Source: Bostrychus sinensis | Taxonomy: Eukaryota; Chordata; Actinopteri; Gobiiformes; Eleotridae | Direction of reading: 5' to 3' | Length of the DNA stretch: 64,000 nt | NCBI GenBank assembly: GCA_020698575.1 | Contig: CM036243.1 | Location: forward strand, 15,739,903-15,803,902 | In this document: in pieces, positions 14,201 through 27,568 of the stretch | Numbering within the stretch: position 1 is the first letter of the stretch | Layout: the number at the start of each line of letters is the position of its first letter | Translations under genes and position numbers: made by a program | Notes under the pieces: model-generated | Seen by the model: only the letters and a program-made list of their open reading frames with translations | Databases searched by the model: none | Told to the model about the DNA's origin: nothing

Positions 14201-17200
14201 TTAAGGTAGACTTTTTGTCCCTAGGGAAATTTGTTGATAGTGACTGCTTCCAATCACGCTGGGGCAACTTGTCAAGAGCAGTAAGTGACCGCTGCACCGC
14301 CCCAGGGACCCAGATCTTGAGCCTGGTCAGCAGGAGCTAGCTGGGGGATTTGTATGAGTGCTGCTTGAGGGCTCAATGATCACGACCATCTAATAGATTC
14401 AATACTATTAATTGAGACTGAACAAAATGCACCCCTCGTATTTTCCCACCCTTTTTGCCCTATTCTAACCTTTTTTAAAGATGTGTTGCTGCCATCAAAT
14501 TCAAAATCATAAATGACTCTTCACAAAATTTCAATTTACAGTCCTTTTGAAATGCCCGAAACTGATGAATTCATATGCTGAAACCTTGTCTGCGCTGGCT
14601 CCCTATTGAATATGAGTCTCTGTGGATGTCCCTTCTGTTCACCATTAATTGTGTGGCATTTATCCACAGTGTCTCATCGGTCCTTGCAAATGCAGGCTGT
14701 GAATAGTTTGTCTGATACTCAATCATGTGTGTGGCAGGGCAGTGTGTGATCCATCAGGGCTTACACAAAAAGGTAGACAAACAGTAGACCTGAACAATAA
14801 AAGTCCAGTAAAGATTGATTAAGCTAAACAAAAGAAAACATACGGATACTTTCCATTAAGCATCCACACACTCAAAGCATAGAGGTGTCTAAACCTCGTC
14901 TCTGTTTACCTAATTTTAAACAGCACACAATTACCTTGGGAGAGACTATTTTTTTATTAAGTCCATGAAAACATAATTATTACTCTTAAGTTCTTCATTA
15001 AAGGTTTAACATCCTAATTTGTGAATAACTAAATGTAACAACAGGAAAAACTACATTAATAGAAGCTCTTGGAGAGCACAGTCCACCACAGCAGCATTGG
15101 CCCTATCTCAAAATGGTAAAGAAATAATGCCCAGACCTGGACAAGAATCTTCTAGTTCAGGAGTAAATGCTCACAATAGTATATCCAATAAAAATGTGCT
15201 TCTTTACTGGCCGCTTGTGGCCAGAGTTTGCATTTTTAACCAAATCTTGCAACAATAAAACATGCTTTTTTTGTTTGTTTTGTTTTTGTTTTGTTTTTGT
15301 TTTTTGGAGCCAGATGTTCCAGATCCAAAAAACAAATGTATTCTCTGGTCATCCAAGTTGTCACCATCAAAACAAGGTTTAAAAGAAGCCATCTGGATGT
15401 GTATTGTTCAAGACATTCCAGTCTTGAAACGTCTACAACCTTGTTTTGGTTTTGACAAGAAACTGATCATTTCTTCCTTGGCCTATTACTGGCCTTTTCT
15501 AATAAATCCTTCAAAATCTGACCATTACTTTATCTTGCTAACAGACTAACAAGCCAACCACCAAACCAAAGGGGTGAAACATAAACATTACATCCTTGAC
15601 GTGGATAACTAACATTTAACGATTTAAATCTCACACGAGATCAATAATATTCTTCAATTTAGCCCTTGCTAATGAATCATTTTATTTCCTGTAGGTGTAA
15701 GGTGAGGTATACCCTAGACAATTGACCAGATAATTACAAGGATGACGCTTCAAGACACTGACAGATGACTAACCCTAACCTCAAGTCAACCTCAAGTCAC
15801 ACACATTTATTCCCAATGGGCAAGTTAGACATACCACTCCCCCCGACACATGCCGGAATATATGTACCCCTACCATTTTCCGTGTTACACAGTGCACCAC
15901 CTTAATTTATTGCTGTTTCTGGTACAATCTGGAGGATTCATGACAAAAAACAGTTTCCTGCTGTAGTGTGTACAATTTGACATAGGCTTAAGTGTATACA
16001 CTATTTGAAACTGCTATATATAAATCTTAACAGACTGTTAGGATCAAAGTAACACCTGAAAAAGGCAAAGGGACAGCAACTTGAAAATGGCACTTAAAGA
16101 TTATGCCAGACATTCTTGAGTCAATAAATTCCTTTCAATCTTGTGCTTTTATACACCGGTACTGCCGCACAAACTATAGCTGTAAAACAGTAATAAAGTC
16201 TTGTCATGATGTCTAAACACACTTCATCACCTTCTGTTTAACCATAACACATTATGGGATGCTGGGATGGGACCTGCAACCACAAGAGGCCCAGCAGTGC
16301 ACAGCCTAATGTCAAGAGCTGGCTCCAGTGTCTCCAATGAAATACAAATAATAAAACAAGTAGATTGATCTAGAACACAAACCAATTTAGTTTAGATTTA
16401 GAGATTTATTCCTCCACCATCACATAAAGGTGGAAAGTAACTACATATGTTTACTCATGTAATTTACTTAAGTACATTGTTTGAAGAATATGTTGCTCAG
16501 GGTTGCCATACATTTTCTCAAGCATACATTCACGTAAGTAACTTTTAGAGGAAAAACATTTACTCAAATGCATTTTTTAAAAATTGGTAGCAATTATATT
16601 AATAGTAAAAGTAGCAGTACAGCCCTCTTGCAGAAGTTGAAGCAGTTGTAGTATTTGTAGCTGTAGTAGCAGTAAGTACTTTACACTTAAGGATGATTAC
16701 ACAATACATTTTTACTTTTACTTAACACACTAAACATATTTTGAAGCAACAGTACTTTGACTTGAATTTGGGGTCATTCTTATGCATCAGGAAACCAAGG
16801 ACATCAAACTGCTTTTGCACAAAGATAGGATCATACATTTGTTTTGATGTATCTTGTAATAATATCTAAAAAGAGGCTCGGACTTTCCACTGCCTAGACA
16901 CTTCCCCCAGCTCCTACGGGGGAATCCCAAGTTTTCAGGCCAGCCAAGAGACACAGAGCCTCCAGTGTGTCCTAGGTCTCCCCAGGCAGTCATTCAGGAT
17001 GAAACACATGCCCAGGCTCTACTCAGGCGGCCATTCTCATCACCCTATTTCTAAGAGAGTGCCCAGCTACCCTGCTGAGGAAACTTCTTGTATCCAGGAT
17101 CTTGTCCTTTCAGTCATGGCCTAAAGCTCATGACCATAGGTGAGAGTAGGAACGTAGATTAATAGATGGACTGGTAAATTGAGAGCTTCAGCTTTTGGTT

Positions 17201-20200
17201 TCTCCACAACAGACTGATCCGCCTGTCAATCTCACGCTCCATCCTTTCCTCACTCGTGAAGAAGACCCCAAGATACTTAAACTCCTGAAGCTCTCCACCA
17301 ACCTGGGGAGGGCAAGCCATGGTCTTGGACTTGGAAGTGTTGATTTTCATCCCAGCCGCTTCACACTCTGCGTCAAACCGCCTCAGTGCAACCTATTTAT
17401 TTATGCAAAACCTACATAACACATTAACCAATGACAAATCGATAAATATATACATAGACATACAGGATAATAGTGAATAAACACTATTGAATGTCAATGA
17501 CACTGCTCTATTCTTTTAGAAGTTAGTTTACAGCTTTAACTGATGCAAATAAACACACACTTAGAGAGCCTCAGAGGGGACATGGCAAAAAAAACAAACA
17601 AAAAAACAATTATACATAGTCAAAAAAAAAAAAAAAAAAAAGTTAAATCCTGAGAAACTATTACAAGATCCCGAGATAGTTTTGTGAGATCTTGAGAAAG
17701 GGGGCTTGTTGGGGATGAACATGAAATGCACTTCTCGCATGTGCGTTAAAATGTCATTTTGGAAATAAATGCTTTTAAATGATTTATAACCCCTTTATAC
17801 TTACTTGCAAAAGTATTGCAAGATCTCGCTATACTTTCTCAAGATCTTGCAAATCTACCTATCTCACAAAAAGTTTCTTAGAATCTTAAAAAACTTTCTC
17901 TGGATTTTTTCTCTTATCTCCTGGGCTCTGTACACTTACTATTCTGTAACAAAGTCGGATATCCTAAACCATGAGCATGAAATGAAAAAACTTTGCAAGA
18001 GTGTATCCTTTTTAAATAACTATTACTATTCTCAATGCTGTTTGGTTTTAAACCTAAGTCAGCTCTACAGTGACTGGCTATAACAAATCTGGAAATCAAA
18101 GCTAGATAGAATAAGCATGAGCTAAATTCAGCATAAATGTATTACAATGTTCACAGATGGATAATCTTTGGTGCCACGTTATGTGCATCTGTTTTCAATG
18201 GCTGTAGTGGAACATGTCTGTCCACACTGCTGTCCTTATTTTCACCAGAGGCTATGAGATGTGCTACATGTGGTAAAGTGCACAGTTGTGTAACACTCTA
18301 CAACTATAATAAGCTGCATACAACATGCTTCGTACTGTGCAAAATGACTAGTACACGGAGTGGAAAAGAGCAATTATGAACATATGGCATCCAACTGATA
18401 CATCGAGAAATATTTGAATTATTTTCTACAAGTGCAAGTTGCTTATTATTGTCTTGCAGAACTCACATTTAACATTTAACCAACATTCACAACATTTAAC
18501 CAATTTTTTTCTAACAGTATACAATAGTTTACCTGACCAGGCTACACAAATTAAGTGACGTATTCAGATAACTTAAGCTGTGACTGCAGTTTGGAGATTA
18601 AAGTAGCAATCTTTCCCATTCTTTTTACGAGAGATCAAAAACAAAACAGTTTTAAATGAGTGCACTTAGGGGATTTGTGAATAATGGATTAATCTGAGCA
18701 CACACAGTAAATTATTGTGGTTGGCCACATTTCTGTAACTACTTGTCCAGCATAAGAAACAAAACTAGAAACCTATAATATTTAGCATTTAACTTATATG
18801 CTAATTAATTATGCTAAATGTTACATATACTAAAATGGCTGGACGTTGATACCCTCGGTGTTTTCTTCTTCTTTGTTTTGGCATTTCCTACATGTATTCA
18901 GTTAGCTGTTAAAACTTGCCAAAACCATATCAATTGACTGATATTTATAATTTGCCATATTTGGGGGCTAATGCTAATTCCTCCATTAGAAATGTATTGT
19001 GGTCCGCTCTTGGTGCAGATCATGGCATTTTTTAGAATGCAGTCAGATTGTTTACAAACAAAAAGTCGATTAGTAACATGAGTAATGATTAAATATTTTA
19101 TACTATTTATGTATAGTCACATATTGTGAGTCTCAAAAATCAGACACAGTGGTAAAGAGGATCTAATGTCCTGACTGTATCGTGTGCCCTCCCATGTCAA
19201 ACTGCTTTTGCAGTTACCTCTCTCACGACATCCGCGTCTGCTGCAATGCCTAATGAAACACACTAGACTGCACTTAAGGCAGTAGAGAGGACAAATTCAC
19301 AGACGATGGCGAACTGTGGCCTCATGCCATTTCAAGACATCAGAGCAGAGACAGCCTCATACTGGGGTTAGGAGAAGCATGACCGGCGGTTACATCTGCA
19401 TCATGTGGGTCACGCCGCTGCTCCCTTTCTCAGTACACTGTTGACGGAATCGAACAGACACTGCCAACTGAAAATGCAAACACGGTGAAGTAGGAGTATA
19501 CAGGAGCCAAAATGAACTTGGCCTGGGGAAAGTGTCAGGGACTGAAGCTGTACACACCTCACACAAGCCCTGTGAGCCGTGAGACCAGAGCCAAAACAGA
19601 CAACAGTGTTTTCATCTGGAGCGGCTCTCATCACAGTAATCCCTTTAGCGGAACATTGTGACGTCTGGCAGCCTACTGATCAAGAGCATCAGATAGTGAC
19701 TGCACATTAGACCAGTAATAGACCAGCGATTTCACAGCATAGGAAAGAAATTACTGCATTTTTTGTGTACACGAATTAAGTGAGTTGGTGAATCTAAATT
19801 GTGTAAGCAAACTCTAGTTCATTTCCTGGAATAGTCTGGTTCATTTGAGGAGGTCTGAATGCGCAAGCAAACTCTGATGCTGACTAAACAAGTAAACTTT
19901 GGCCCCCTGAAATCAGAGGTCTTGGTGCAGTTCATTTTGAGCCCAAGTGCACCAAAGGCAGGAAGTGAAGAAGGCAAGTCCATGAAAACACAAAACAAAC
20001 ATGCATCTAATAGACTAATGAAAGATGTGGGGTGGAGGTTAAAAAATATGTTTAAACAGCACAAACAGCAACTGTAAACAGTGCCAAAAATCAAAAAACA
20101 AAAACAAAAAACAACACAAAAAAAAACAACAAAAAAAAACAACTGATTTCAGACAAATGTCCACTATTGTATTTGGCCAATATTACTCCTCTAAAATGTT

Positions 20201-22953
20201 TAAAGAAATGTTTAAGAAAATCTGCTGTATAATAATCAAAGGATATATGCAGCTGAAAAGGAGGACTTTTAGATAGGCAGAATTTCCTCTTTATAAGTTA
20301 CACCTCAGTAAATATTGATGCATTGCCCTCCACTGGCAGAGGGTCGTACTGTGTCATCAGTGAGTTCAGTTTAGTTCGCAAAGCCTCAATCTGAACAGCG
20401 ATTGGTTGTCTGTCTGACGGCAACATGTCAGCTGACCTGAACTATGAAGCTTTTATGCCTCATACGTTCATATTTCGTTAAGTAACTGTCAGTAATATAG
20501 GTATAAATACTGACTTTTACTTAAGACTTTATTGGCATGGCTCCAGAAAACCACAAGATGTAATTTTCTTCACACCTCGGCGTATTTGTGCAAATGTGAA
20601 TCAAAGCCAGCATAACTGTTATGTTTTCTGGGCCATTGTTGTCGTGTAAATGTAAATGATAGACCTAAAAACGGACATTGTTTATATGTGCAAAAAATAT
20701 ACTAACTATTGGATACGCTAATAGACAACAAGGCTTTTGATAGGCCTAATAAAACGCAGGATCCCTGAAGCAACAGAAGAAAAGATATGATTTCAGCTTT
20801 ATAGCCTTATGTTTTGCGTTTTTTCTTAGTTTTATGATTGTTATATTTTAAATTCTGCTTAGTACACTGTTAAAACAACCAGGACAGAAGCAAAAACAAG
20901 TGAATGTGTGTGAGGGAGGAATGGAAATAAATAATGAGTGCATCTGGCAGAGCGTAAAGTGTGAAAAGAAGGGCGACTTTTTCTAGGTGCGAGCCAACAG
21001 CTCTGGCCTATGACTAATCTACACTACGTATATATGGAACTCCTTTTATATAAAGAGCAATGCAGTATATATTTGTGGGAGGGACTTGAAGGCAATGAGA
21101 CGAGAGCTACCCCGCTGAGAAACGGCACTGGTACTATGTAGATCACAAACAAAGTAATTATCCACAGTTTGAAGTGATAGGCAGTGGCTCAGCAGGGAGT
21201 GATCCCTCCGGGCCAATCATTTAAAGACAGAAAATTAGCCACATTATCTCTTATCAGGACAATTTGAAGAAGACAAAGTAAGAAATGTATAAAGAGGTTA
21301 CAGGACCAGAGTGCAGAGTGTCAAGCGGGACCAGTAATAGGCAGTAGGTTAAGGATTTGGATAGTGCTGGGCTGCCCCCAGCTCATCTACCCATAAATAA
21401 TAAATCAATCATTTAATAGCCACTAAACTGTACGTATGGCAATTTCCGACACTTTGTGGCACTAAAGCCAGCAGTACAGGGACCAGCCCACACACCAATA
21501 ACCGTCCAACAATTTGGCTCATAGGAAAATATAGCTGAATAGCCCTGGTGTACAGCAGTGTGTGGGCAAGGGAAAAAATATGTTATTTGTAAAGCCACAC
21601 TGAAACCTATGAAACATTACAAGCATAAATAATAATAATACACTTTTTTAACTCAAGTATTCTATTAATATTCAGTCTCCCAACCAACCAACCAACCAAC
21701 ATTATGACCACCTGCCCAATACTGCACACAGCCCTTAAGCAACGAACTGTGATACACTGTGTTTTGTGACACCTTTCTATCAGAACCCAAACTTCCTCTG
21801 CATGTTGAGCTGCAATTGCTCATCTGTTAGATCAGATTTGCACTGCCCATGTACATCATCTGTCAGCAGTTCATTCCTTGGACTACTATTGGCAGATACT
21901 GACCACAGCAGACCTGGACCACCCCACAAGAGCTGCAGTTTTGGAAATGCTCTGACACAGATGACCAAACATCTTCAAGCTTATATTCCATATTTTCACA
22001 CAGCTAAAAAGTTGGGCAAGTCCTCTTTTAGGGGAAGCTGGCACCCTGTCATGTCAGAAGGGCAGCCCCTGCTATATAAGAGCTACTACAACAAAGAACT
22101 GGAATGGCCTTGGTGCATCATTTCCTAATGGGCTGCACATCAAACAACATATAAGAATGATTCATACATTTTTCTTCAAGCAAAAGAATTACTGGATTTT
22201 CCGCCACTCCTGGTGGAAGCAGCGTGCCCAAGTGGAATGATAACAAAGTAGATGCACACAAAATCATGCGTGAAGCACTTCAGATGAAAGCGTTTGAATC
22301 ACAGGGGCATTTTACATGCACTACGGCTTCGCATCCAGAGTCCAGCGGATGTCTCACTGCCTCTTTGATCATTGTAACCTACTCCCGGATTGAAAACATT
22401 CTATCTATTCTACCAAATTGTTATATATGCAGAGACAAAGGGGGAAAAATCTAATTCAAATTCTAAAAAATAAAAATATTTTAATTGGATGATATGGGCC
22501 CAGATAATTAATCACCTATGAACCTGCTACTATCCAAACGCATTCCACCTGTCATTTATCACTGAGTTATTAAACAAACGCTCACCTGTCCACTGCGATC
22601 GCCGTCATGGAGTAGATGCTCGCGAAGACAGATGTTACGGGAAAGAAGTTGTGGAATTTACAGTAGGCTTCCCCAAAGTACCACTCCCCGTGCGCGGCGT
22701 AGATAAAGTTTATGAGAGTGTTGAACGCGGCCATTGACGCGTCAGAAAAAGCCAAATTGAGAAGAAAATAGTTGGTAACCGTCCTCATGCGTTTGTGCGC
22801 GAGGATTATCCAGATGACGATGAGGTTCCCAAACACGGCCACAGCCAGAACGGAGCTGTACGCAACCGACCACAGCGCCACGCGCCACTGGGGTTGCACG
22901 AACGGGTTAGTGTAGTTCCACGTTGTGTTCGATTCGTTTTGTGAAGCTGCCAT
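11094..22953 (-). CDS. tacr3: Tachykinin receptor 3 (neurokinin-3 receptor), exons 1-3, partial
   Basis: A class A GPCR for tachykinins (neurokinin B type), acting at the plasma membrane through Gq. Coding exons are 22586-22953, 12063-12251 and 11094-11244; all have GT/AG borders and phases join (708 nt, 236 codons). Exon 1 holds three N-glycosylation sequons (NES, NTT, NYT) in the first 15 residues, TM1 to TM3, and ends in AIAVDR, which joins Y of exon 2 to rebuild the DRY motif. Exon 2 carries TM4 and the second-loop Cys (RTLCYV). Exon 3 carries TM5 (MGITYTIVGVTLWGGEIPGD) and ends at QAKRK before TM6. The WGGEIPGD and NPFVQPQW stretches favour NK3 over NK1/NK2. The start at 22953 is chosen because it gives a normal short N-terminus; an in-frame ATG at 23004 would add 17 basic residues. 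TM6, TM7 and the tail (exons 4-5) are not found down to position 1, so they probably lie beyond the left edge. Confidence 0.93.
11690..11875 (+). repeat. Copy 2 of the dispersed tRNA-like repeat
   Basis: Holds the shared block 'ccagccacaaggggtcaataaagg' and then 'ggctttgtggctcaatggatggagcat', a box-A-like tRNA segment, in the same order as copies 1 and 3. Confidence 0.5.
12063..12251 (-). CDS. tacr3: tacr3 exon 2 (second loop, TM4)
   Basis: The acceptor TTTGCAG|G completes Arg-Tyr of the DRY motif. The exon encodes YMAIIHPLKPRLSA followed by TM4 and the second extracellular loop with its conserved Cys. The donor is AT|GTGAGA at 12063/12062. It lies about 10 kb from exon 1. Confidence 0.92.
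16428..16765. mobile_element. Degenerate copy of the same hAT-like family
   Basis: Begins 'aggtggaaagtaac' and contains 'atttacttaagtacatt' and 'cagtactttgacttgaa', as in the two better copies. Ends and target duplication are no longer recognisable. Confidence 0.45.
16865..17410 (-). mobile_element. 3' fragment of a non-LTR retrotransposon reverse transcriptase
   Basis: The minus strand reads GMKINTSKSKTMACPP, then GGELQEFKYLGVFFTSEERM and EREIDRRISLLWRN, the conserved end of a LINE reverse transcriptase. After frame breaks, the downstream frames read LGIPP-type C-terminal sequence. It is 5'-truncated and carries several frameshifts and stops, so it is dead. Confidence 0.72.
17640..17910. 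repeat. 'AAGATCTTGAGAAAG' palindromic repeat region
   Basis: Repeated and inverted forms of 'agatctTgagaaag' / 'ctttctcaagatct' at both ends of a 270-bp stretch suggest a small inverted-repeat element. A 20-A run precedes it. Confidence 0.35.
18660..19090. repeat. Dispersed repeat family 'TGTCCAGCATAA', copy 1
   Basis: Shares, in order, 'attgtgg', 'acttgtccagcataa', 'atgctaattaattatgctaa', 'aaaatggctg.acgttgata' and 'ggctaatgctaattcctcc' with the copies at 31815-32235 and 49845-50150. Confidence 0.55.
21695..21985 (-). mobile_element. Remnant of a Tc1-like transposon
   Basis: Contains the familiar vertebrate repeat text 'attatgaccacctgcc', 'gacacctttctatcagaacc' and 'accaccccacaagagctgcagttttgg'. 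The last block read in reverse encodes the KLQLLWG-type helix-turn-helix segment of a Tc1-like transposase. Most of the coding region is deleted. Confidence 0.6.
22586..22953 (-). CDS. tacr3: tacr3 exon 1 (N-terminus to DR of the DRY motif)
   Basis: The first coding exon encodes about 122 residues and contains TM1 to TM3. Seen directly: GNLIVIWIILAHKRMRTV at the TM1/first-loop junction, NLAFSDASMAAFNTL in TM2 and the extracellular-loop Cys in AYCKF, which in this family pairs with the Cys in exon 2. The donor reads AG|GTGAGC at 22586/22585, leaving phase 2. Confidence 0.93.
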
Positions 22954-23270
22954 TCTCCTTTTCCTTTCCCGGGATACACTTTTTAAGTCTGCACTACAAA
23001 TCAATCTTTTTCCGCGGGGAGAAAAGCTGCCTCTAAGGAATCATAGCGCGTAATGTGACGCCACCCCAGAAAATAACATCTTCTCACAATTCACTTTACC
23101 CTACTGTCCCACTCTCCTCACTCTTAAGTAAAGTAAAGTATTACAAGCGCAGTAGATTACAGCTCGAGTGTCCTCGGGCGCCTGTTGAACGCGGTGGAAA
23201 GCGTGCCGTCTCTCTGTAGCAGTGGCAGCAGCTCCAAGCAGCGCACCGTGCGCACTCAGTGACGCACAAA
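22954..23270 (-). promoter_or_regulatory. Probable tacr3 5' UTR and promoter, CpG-richer than its surroundings
   Basis: The 300 bp upstream of the tacr3 start, read leftward, holds many CpG dinucleotides (GCGC, GACGCAC, CGCGGTGG types) while the flanks are AT-rich and CpG-poor. No convincing TATA box was seen. The start site cannot be fixed from sequence alone. Confidence 0.4.
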
Positions 23271-24251
23271 GTGTGGCACAAATGGTGAAAGAGATTGATT
23301 GATACGTGTGGCTGCTGTTTAAACTTGAATGAATAACAGATGGACCCCGCTGTGTTCAGTGTGGTTTATACGTTGGCCATGAGCATTGTGTGCTTTTATC
23401 TCATTTTAAATGATCTAGCGTTAGCAGTATTTTAAAACCAGACTCAAACAGGATATTGAAACACTGTGGACAATGAAAGGCTTATTTAACCATTAGATAC
23501 AGCATCTGTTGACTTTGTCCTCACAGAGTAGGTTGTTTTCCATCGAATAAAGCTATCAAACATAACTGTCATATGCAAAAAGAATAGATTTATTAATACA
23601 ATTTTAAAACAAAATCATTTTGGACACAAAGTTAAATATCTAAAGATGTGTAGTCTACTGTTTTACATATTATTCTCTGCTCTTTTAAACTATATCTTGA
23701 TATATTTTAATTCTACAGATTGTTGTATTTCAGGCTGCACTGTCCAAAGAATCTTCAAAGTTCTATTCATTCACATCTGCCATAGTTTTGTTCCATTATT
23801 CCTTTTGTATACACTACAGTGATCGATACATTGGTATTATTTCAATTCTGTGCCATACATTTCAACACAAATGAAGTCATCTTGTTATTTTTTATACTTT
23901 TTTTTAAGTGTTAACAGTACAGTTATATTTTTCAGCACAGTCTCATCACCATCATCTTCTCCTGTCACATTATCAGTGACCTTTGATATGATGTGCCACT
24001 GTCCTAATGCATCTCTTATCACAGTCTTAGATCATCCTCACACTGCACCTTGGAGAATACCATTGTACTCTGCTGGATTACCAAGCTGGCGGTAAACTGG
24101 CTGCAACTCCTTCTTTCCTTTAATGTCATACCAAAAACACTCAAAACCAACTGGCACAAGTCCCCTCCAAACGTCCAACTGTTCACTGGTCAACTGGTCT
24201 CCTTCATGAGCACGCAAATCCCTCAGTGCTCTGGGATTCTAGTGTTCGTCT

Positions 24252-24510
24252 GTGGCCAAACAAAAGCTTTTAACTTAGATCTTCACTGATTATGCTTAGA
24301 GCCAGCTGTCATTAAAAACGCGTTTACACAGAGGAACAAATGATCCAATGACCAAAATAGCCACATGCAGCTCTGAAGGGAAAAAAGAGACCACTGCAAA
24401 ATGATCAGTTTCACGAGTTTTATATTTCATAGGTGCACACAACCTGAACACTGCATTATATTGTTGGTAACTGCTGACAATATTTCTTCTAATTTCCAAA
24501 TAAAACATTG
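24252..24510. repeat. Dispersed repeat pair, copy 1
   Basis: Shares 'tggccaaacaaaagcttttaactta', 'agccag.tg.cattaaaaac', 'cacagaggaa' and 'tgatccaat.accaaaata' with 28563-28830. Confidence 0.6.
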
Positions 24511-25799
24511 TTCTTTAATAACTTTAAAATAAATTACAACACACCAGCAGTGTTTACAGAACGTTTACAGAACGTGCATTCAAACATTGAATTTTAAACA
24601 AAATGGTAGCCCTCCACCAGGTTTTCACATTACTATTGGGTAACTTTATACCACTCTCTCACTTTGCTTGTCAGTCTGTGAGCCCATACAGCAGAGTGAG
24701 GTCTGTGAAGGAATTTAACAGACACTGGCCTGGAAAGTTGTCAGACTCAGACAGAGGATGAATTAAGAATATATGCAGTGGTCTCTTATTTTTGGCAGAG
24801 CTGCATTTCTCAAATCTCTGGTTAAATTAATGATGGCATTAATGCAAAAAAAATGTTTATACAATTTTAAGACATGCATTGTACTGTGTTGAAAGCAAGA
24901 CACCTCAAGTAAAAAGGGTAACATTTTGAACTAACAGATGTTATTGTATGATGCGTGCAGTAGATTACTGTACAGGTTTAAAATTCTTAGTTCATTTTGC
25001 TGACATAGATTAACATTTTATTTTACACAGGGGATAACAGAAAGCTTATATCATGTTTCAGTAAATTAGAGAGAACAGCCAATAGTGCGTTGCCATGTTT
25101 TTATAAGTAAAATGCCTAGGACTAGGAATCATATATCAACAAATGCCTCTGTAAAAGTATAAGACTGAAAAAAAATGGGCTTCTAGGTGTTGCTGAACTG
25201 GAGATATCTGACTAAAGTGTTTTTTTTGTTTTTTTTTATGCAATTTCCAGATGCTGATAGCATGGATTTTTTTTTGTCAAATGAATCTTTTAGGCCCTAG
25301 ATAATAGTGTGCTTTAATGACACTGCAGTAATGTCCTCATGATAAAGACCAAAATGAGTTACATCAGTACAGAGGAAAAATACATTTCATTAAACATACC
25401 ATATCTTCTTTGTCATCGTGTGTAATTTGAAATTCACATCAGACTTCATCACATATGTAGTTTTGCCCTGAAGGATACAAAAAGTGACATAATTATAGGA
25501 TGGGTTTAATAAGAAACACTGAGAACAGAATAGAGAGAGGGTACATGCCTGATTGAAAATTCAAACGCGGTCACATTAACATGTGCTTAATAATACTTTA
25601 CATGTGCTAGGTATGTTTTTAAGTGATTGATGCGGTTAGCTTGCAGTAGCAATCATCTGCAGTTTAAAAGATATGATGTCCTCAGCTTTGTAAATGATTG
25701 AACATTGAGTCTACAGCAAATCATGATTTTGAAACGGCAGTATAATTTTGCATGATAAATATATCATGTGTGTCTTATTTAAAGCCTAACTGTTGCTTT

Positions 25800-25930
25800 C
25801 TTTTTTTATTACTTTCCTTTTGGCTTTTCCCTTCTGAGGTCACCACAGCAAGTCATCTGCCTCCTGGAGTTTTTTTGATGTTTAATTGGGTGTAGGTGTT
25901 ACACCTGAGGCCTTTCCTGATGCATACCTT
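25800..25930 (+). repeat. Fragment of the 'TTTGGCTTTTCCCTTCTGAGGTC' fish repeat
   Basis: Carries 'ggcttttcccttctgaggtcaccacag', 'catctgcctcc' and 'tgttacacctgaggcctttcctgatgca'. Its last block recurs at 62318-62355 ('ttttacaccagatgccctttctgatgcaaccc'). Confidence 0.45.
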
Positions 25931-27284
25931 GTCAATTTATTTGTGCTTGAAACCAACATAAAAAATAATGGCTTAGTAAAACCTGAATATTGTTGGAATT
26001 TTTTAAAATGATAAGGCAGATTTTAAAATACATTTTCTGCAAAATTTCAGTGTACTGTATAAAGTGGGTCACAAAAAGTGATGAGTGATGAGGGATAAAA
26101 TTGGGTCCTATAATCGGACCAGTTGGCAGAAGCTGCGCATCGTCTACACAAAACCCTGTTATGCTAATACAAAGAAACACAAATCAGCCTGGCCTGGTAA
26201 CAAAACTGATGACTAATACTTAAGAAAACAATAAAAAGTAAGAAATAATAAAAGTCACAGATTGTATAATTTTACAGTTGTATCTAGAATATTGCGAAAA
26301 ATGGAATGTATGTATGTCACATCAAAAAGAAACTTAATAGATTTAGAACAGACAAAGAATTTTTGTTACCAAAACAGAAGATTCAATCAAGTTTGATGTA
26401 CAGATGGACACACCCCAGCTGCTGCTCTCCTCTCTGCAAACGCACACACCCTTCCCCGGTCCTGTGTCTCTCCCGCCTGCTTGGGTTTCCCCCACAACTG
26501 GGCGAGACCATGTTCCTTTTCAGGTCTTGGTTGTTTGAACTCCTACACATTATTATTAATTTTGCACTGTATTTCGCTCTGTATTGTTGTACTTCAACGT
26601 AATGTGTACTTCTCATGGGGCGTGCCTTGAGGGGCAAGCAAGGCAAGCAGTGCTTGGCAAATCAAATCTAAAAAACAGACGGATTAAAACTATAGCGAAA
26701 TTAAATCGCTATCTCTCCAAACATTTCATTTTGCTGTTCACTTCCATAGAGAATCAGTCTATTACCTGCTTTCAGTCACTGTGTACTTTTCTGCACCCCG
26801 CTGGCCACTCCAGGTACTGTCAAGGCAAGCTAGTTTGCCTCTCTGTCATTCATTTCTATCATTTTCACCTCCGTGGAGGCGGAGTCATGATGTACTGTTT
26901 CTGCCTGGGGCTTGTCAAGCAGAGGGCCAGCAGCTTGTTTTGGAGGCTCACGCATGCTGTGGTCAGTCTCAGGCTCAGTGACAGAGATCTCTGGCTGATA
27001 GCAGCGGGCGATAAGCAGCGCACTGTGCAGCTTACGGCCCCATACATTACAGTGTGCTTGAGCCGTGTTAGCCAACAAAACTTTCCACAAGTAGCCGCAG
27101 CTAGCCAAAGTGTCTAAGAGCATTTTTACAGATAAGTCATAGTTTGTAGCTTAAACCCTGTTCATGTTTCTCATGAGTACATGCTGCTGCATAAAACTGC
27201 ATGCCATGTAAATGGATAGCCTCACGTACATCGTTAAGATCTATGATCCTATAGATGAGCTAATGAACTAACAGTCCTAGACAC

Positions 27285-27568
27285 ATTGCCTGTCCGTCCT
27301 GAGAGAGGATCTCTCCTTCAGTTGGGCTCCATAAGGTTTCTTTTTTTTCCCCACAGCTGGGTTTTTTTTAGGAGTTTTTCATTACAGAGAAGGAGGGTCT
27401 AAGGACAGGAGTGTCCTGGGTCTGTTTAGTGTAGTTATTGTTTGTGTTGATTGTGTGTTAAGTCTGAATGTGTGTTTATGTTTGATCAATTGTTGTGAAG
27501 CCCTTTGAGGCGACTTTTGTTGTGATACTGGGCTATACAAATAAAACTGAATTGAACTGAATTGAATA
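27285..27568 (+). mobile_element. 3' end of a fish non-LTR retroposon with (TTGAA)n tail
   Basis: Contains 'agagaggatctctccttc', 'ggagtttttcatta', 'gtctaaggacagg', 'gaagccctttgaggcgac' and 'gggctatacaaataaaactgaattg', with a short pentameric tail. This is the common 3' tail text of a teleost retroposon. Confidence 0.6.

Noticed and set aside
26584..27123. Open frames on both strands in a GC-richer block (177 and 97 codons)
   Set aside because: No domain or motif, frames overlap in opposite senses, and the text looks like repeat-derived sequence.
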